Shown piece after piece: positions 19,572-22,500 of a stretch of 22,500 bases of DNA. The notes under the pieces were generated by a model. It saw only the letters and a program-made list of their open reading frames with translations, searched no databases and was not told the origin of the DNA. The position numbers were made by a program, and so were the translations under genes. The stretch is from Halisarca cf. caerulea (Eukaryota > Porifera > Demospongiae > Chondrillida > Halisarcidae), in contig CAUJGJ010000040.1 of assembly GCA_963170055.1 (NCBI GenBank), forward strand, positions 2,965,301 through 2,987,800, written 5' to 3'. Numbering within the stretch: position 1 is the stretch's first letter; each line of letters starts with the position of its first letter.

Positions 19572-19734
19572 CTTCTCCTGAGCCTCTTTGCTGGTTCAAC
19601 AGGAGAGTCAGGTGTACGCTGGCTACGTTTACCGGAGAACTGCTGGACAGATGTATCCACCGTAGGAGCGGAATTGACCACTGATGTGCTTGTCGAAGGC
19701 ATATTATCGGCTGCTGATCTACTTACAAACTGGC
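19572..19734 (-). CDS. Gene 2 exon 2: Ser/Thr-rich linker with a basic cluster
   Basis: The acceptor CTCTACTTAG and donor AGAAG|GTATCT bound 163 nt. Entry in phase 1 completes Gly with the main exon, and exit leaves AG for exon 3. It encodes QFVSRSAADNMPSTSTS, a Val/Thr/Ser-rich run and then KRSQRTPDSPVEPAKRLRR. The paired basic clusters resemble a bipartite nuclear localisation signal with a TP phosphorylation-type site between them; that is inference from composition. The intron before it is only 76 bp (19735-19810). Confidence 0.75.
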
Positions 19735-19810
19735 CTAAGTAGAGAGATGGAAACCAAAGTATATGTATGTAAAGACAAAGTATATACAGGACCAATGAAA
19801 ATAGACAAAC

Positions 19811-21979
19811 CTGAGCTTTGATGAAAAGTTTCAATAACAGCCCTCAACAGATCATCTGTCAGATTGTTCTCCCATGCTAGGTTGCATGCTCTCTTTGGAT
19901 GGAGACATGTGATTGGAATTCCATCATCATCGTTCCCCACACTGATTCGAGCAAGATGGTAATCAAGAATTTTTTGCTCTGGTCCACAAATACAATTACA
20001 ACACAAAGCAATTTCATCATGACTATGGTGGTACAATTTTTCATTGGTGTCCTCGATTTTCCTTTTTAGCTCAGCTAGAACACGGCCAGCCTCTCTTCTA
20101 GTACCCTTTGCTTTTAGGTCTGCTGGAAACATGTGTATTGAGATGTGGGTACCTTCATCCACAAGCTGAATATTGAATGTATTCTTGGCATCATCAAACT
20201 TTTGCCGCTGCCTTATCAGGGAAATGGCATCTCGGCAACGAGGGACAATTTCATCGTCTTCAGGATCTTGAGCATTCTCATGTACTGTATAGCCTCCCTT
20301 CACTAGGGTCACCACAAAGTGAGGGAAGAATCCTTGTGGAAGATAGTGAAAAGTATAGTTCTTTGTGGAATCATAGATGAAGCAGAAATGCAGAGGAAAA
20401 GGGTCAAATCGAGTTCTTGTGAATGGTAAAGGCAAATCTGGTTGCAGTGGTAAGACAGAAGGAATGAACAACTTCCCTTCAGCATCCATAGGGGCTGCTA
20501 ATCCCCAACGAACAAGCCATGACAGCAACCTCCTGTGTATACCGTCACTTGCTCCAATCTCATCTGGAATACCCAGGTCTTCCAGTGCTTGGACAGTCAG
20601 CTCTCCTGCCAGCTGTAGATCCTTAAGAGATGGTCTATTTTTCCATTTATCCAGATCAATGAAAGGGATTTCCAGCATTTTGCTCACAAAACCATATAAA
20701 ATATTTGGGTTGAGGAAGATTAAATACTCCTCTATCTGAGCATCCTTGGTCTCTTTGAATTCGATGTCTGGACAAGAAAAGACCCCAAGGCTGTGGAATA
20801 TCGTGATCATGGCTTTGAATTCTTCAGTGGATCTCACGATATTCTCGTTTAAGCACATTTCACATAGATTAGAGTATGTCTGGACTTGCAACTCTTTCCG
20901 GAAGCTTTCTTCTCCAGGGTCAGATTCTAAAGTTACTGACATAAGGTGAAGCTTTAGCCAAGAAAGCGGAAGGCGAAAAGAACACAAGCTATCTTCATTG
21001 GATATTGTATCTCTAAGGTCTTTAGTACCTTCACAATTTGGAGACATACTCTCCACAAACTTCAAACTAGTAGCTCTCTTTAGTGATGGAATGTTTTGAT
21101 ACAAAAGCTTGATCTTTTTACTGTGACTACTGGTAGAAGATGGCACTTTCCGTGTTCCAACAATAAGAAGGGGTGGAGCAGATGGAGCTGCACGGAATTT
21201 ATCCTTCATCAATTCCAAAATTTTTCTATGCCGTTCATCAAACCTCACTTGAAAATGATGTACCGTAAGCATGGAACGATGAAGGACCTCAAGATTGGTT
21301 TTAGTACTAGGTGGTAATTCCTTGGCAGGAAAATACCTTGACTTCCGATAACTCATCCTAGGTTTGGCATCCAAGCCTTCCTCCATGTTATATACTAACA
21401 AATAGGTTGCAGCAAACGTAGCAGTGACTGGATGGAAATCTAGGAAAGAGGGCTGACCACCACTGTCAACCATGTAAATTAACTTCATCGATTTCAAGTT
21501 GTTGTCACAGCATTTAGATTCTACTAGGCATTTAGTTACATGCTCATTTAAGCTCTGAAAAAATTTCATGCTCCTTTGTCTTTCTATAGAAGAATTCCAT
21601 CTGCTTGTTGTATTTCCAGAGGTGCTCTGTACTGACAGCTGATCATTTACTGCTGCAACTATAGAGACCGAATCTGAGCTATTATCAGGACTAGGAATGA
21701 TGGCTGTATTTGTCGTATCTGTGGGTGATTTATTTATAATATCTTCTTGAAGGGACAAAGTTTTCAGGTGTTCAAATTCAAAAGGCTTCCATTTATTTTC
21801 GCCGGCTAACATTATCTCTACAGCAGGTGTAGCTTTTGTACAAGCTGGTGTACTATCCTCGGCAATGGTGAAGTCTCCAAAAAGGGCACGTTTCAACTGA
21901 GTCTTCCCCGCCTCGGGTGGGCCCATTGTTACACACTTTCCTATATGTACCTCAACAGCTCCACCTTCTCTGAATGCAT
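19811..21979 (-). CDS. Gene 2 main exon: Roc-COR-like P-loop GTPase
   Basis: This 2169-nt exon runs from the acceptor CTTATACAG to the donor CTCAG|GTTTGT and is open throughout. Numbered from the Met just before the P-loop (21926), it has GPPEAGKT at 2-9, DSGGQ at 154-158 and a G4-like GTRK at 257-260. A COR-like region starts near 315 (FRLPLSWLKLHLM) and contains FHSLGVFSCPD and FFPHFVVTL. A Cys-rich patch lies at about 640-680 (CCNCIC, CLHPKRAC). The frame is open for 17 codons upstream of that Met to the acceptor (AFREGGAVEVHIGKCVT), matching gene 1, so the Met is internal and the true start lies in exons beyond 21979. Downstream exons add a linker and a death domain. Roco GTPases are regulatory switches; a role in death or immune signalling is plausible but unproven. 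Confidence 0.9.
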
Positions 21980-22500
21980 CTGTATAAGACAGTACAAGCT
22001 AAGAAGTAAAGGTATATTATATCTATTTGAATACAAGCCAGGTTCAAATAGAGGCTGGGGCTTGAATAGAAGCCAAATGTCTGTTAAGTGTTTCTTTAAT
22101 AGAAGCTCAGGCTCGAATAGAAGCCTGGTTCGAATACACGTCGAGTACTCCTGCGATACAACGAATGGTCTTTTCCACTTTGCGGTACAGTTTTGGGATA
22201 ATGTCGCGGAGGAGTATCTATGATCAAGAGAAGGTCAGCTATGTCAAAGATAAAGCCACACCATGTCAAACTCAAGGTCAAATCAATAGTGTGCGAAAAC
22301 GATAACTATAGAAGCGGCCAACAACATCGTCCTCTATTTAAAATGGGGGCCTGAGTGCTGGGTGTACTCTGCTCTCATCTAAAATTCTTTCCAAGTATAT
22401 CTAAACAGACATGTACATGTACTTTGCTCTGATGACGCTTTCCTTTTCAAACAACAGTCTATTAGCAGCAGGGTTGCAGCGAGGTAACACAAGCTCAATC
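21980..22500 (-). other. Gene 2 upstream intron, no exon recognised
   Basis: By analogy with gene 1, small phase-1 exons should precede the main exon of gene 2, but I found no acceptor-donor pair with an open phase-1 frame here. The stretch contains the short tandem repeat at 22031-22140 and otherwise unremarkable sequence. The 5' exons probably lie beyond the window. Confidence 0.5.
22031..22140. repeat. Degenerate 17-bp repeat cluster (GAATAGAAGCC)
   Basis: At least five degenerate copies of a TTCGAATAGAAGCCTGG-like unit occur in two groups, partly head to tail at 17-18 bp. The unit looks like part of a dispersed repeat. It lies in the intron upstream of the gene 2 main exon. Confidence 0.6.

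Overview
The window looks like animal nuclear DNA, most probably from a sponge or another early-branching metazoan; that placement is inference. The evidence is spliced genes with GT-AG introns and microexons, an AT-rich background full of small terminal-inverted-repeat elements and GT microsatellites, and death-domain Roc-COR-type GTPases. No prokaryotic, organellar, rRNA or tRNA features were seen.

Both recognisable host genes lie on the minus strand, in tandem, and are paralogs. Gene 2 (15244-21979, 5' end probably beyond 22500) is complete from just before its P-loop to its stop. A long exon encodes the GTPase and COR-like region, then three small exons lead to a C-terminal death domain. 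All exon phases close (1, 2, 1) and every intron is GT-AG. Its introns carry mobile DNA: a 1367-bp element flanked by TTAA in intron 2, and a 651-bp inverted-repeat element plus a 27-bp minisatellite in intron 3.

Gene 1 (window edge to about 10632 or beyond) has an equivalent long exon at 1-1667, open to the window edge, with the same acceptor position and phase as gene 2. Upstream of it I find seven small exons (57, 114, 21, 27, 21, 57 and 21 nt). All are phase 1-1, so all are multiples of three and any combination joins in frame. Three of the microexons sit in tandemly duplicated 1.1-1.3 kb blocks. This array of in-frame cassettes ahead of a death-domain GTPase is the most interesting thing in the window. 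It could diversify the N-terminal linker by alternative splicing, but no transcript evidence is available here.

Between the genes (10633-15243) lie a perfect 23-bp hairpin, an unexplained hairpin-rich block that looks more GC-rich (11090-11700), a possible 5' exon with a good start codon, a nearly 500-bp GT microsatellite with a higher-order repeat, and AT-rich DNA with no gene I can support. Gene 1 introns hold at least two further inverted-repeat elements (4348-4778, 5077-6196) and a foldback repeat (2363-2464).

The element at 18074-19440 is notable in its own right. It has TTAA on both sides, perfect 19-bp terminal inverted repeats, a broken THAP zinc-finger ORF on the plus strand and, facing it, a broken ORF resembling the cysteine-rich ballast domain of P2X7 receptors. 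It is probably a decayed Kolobok-like DNA transposon.
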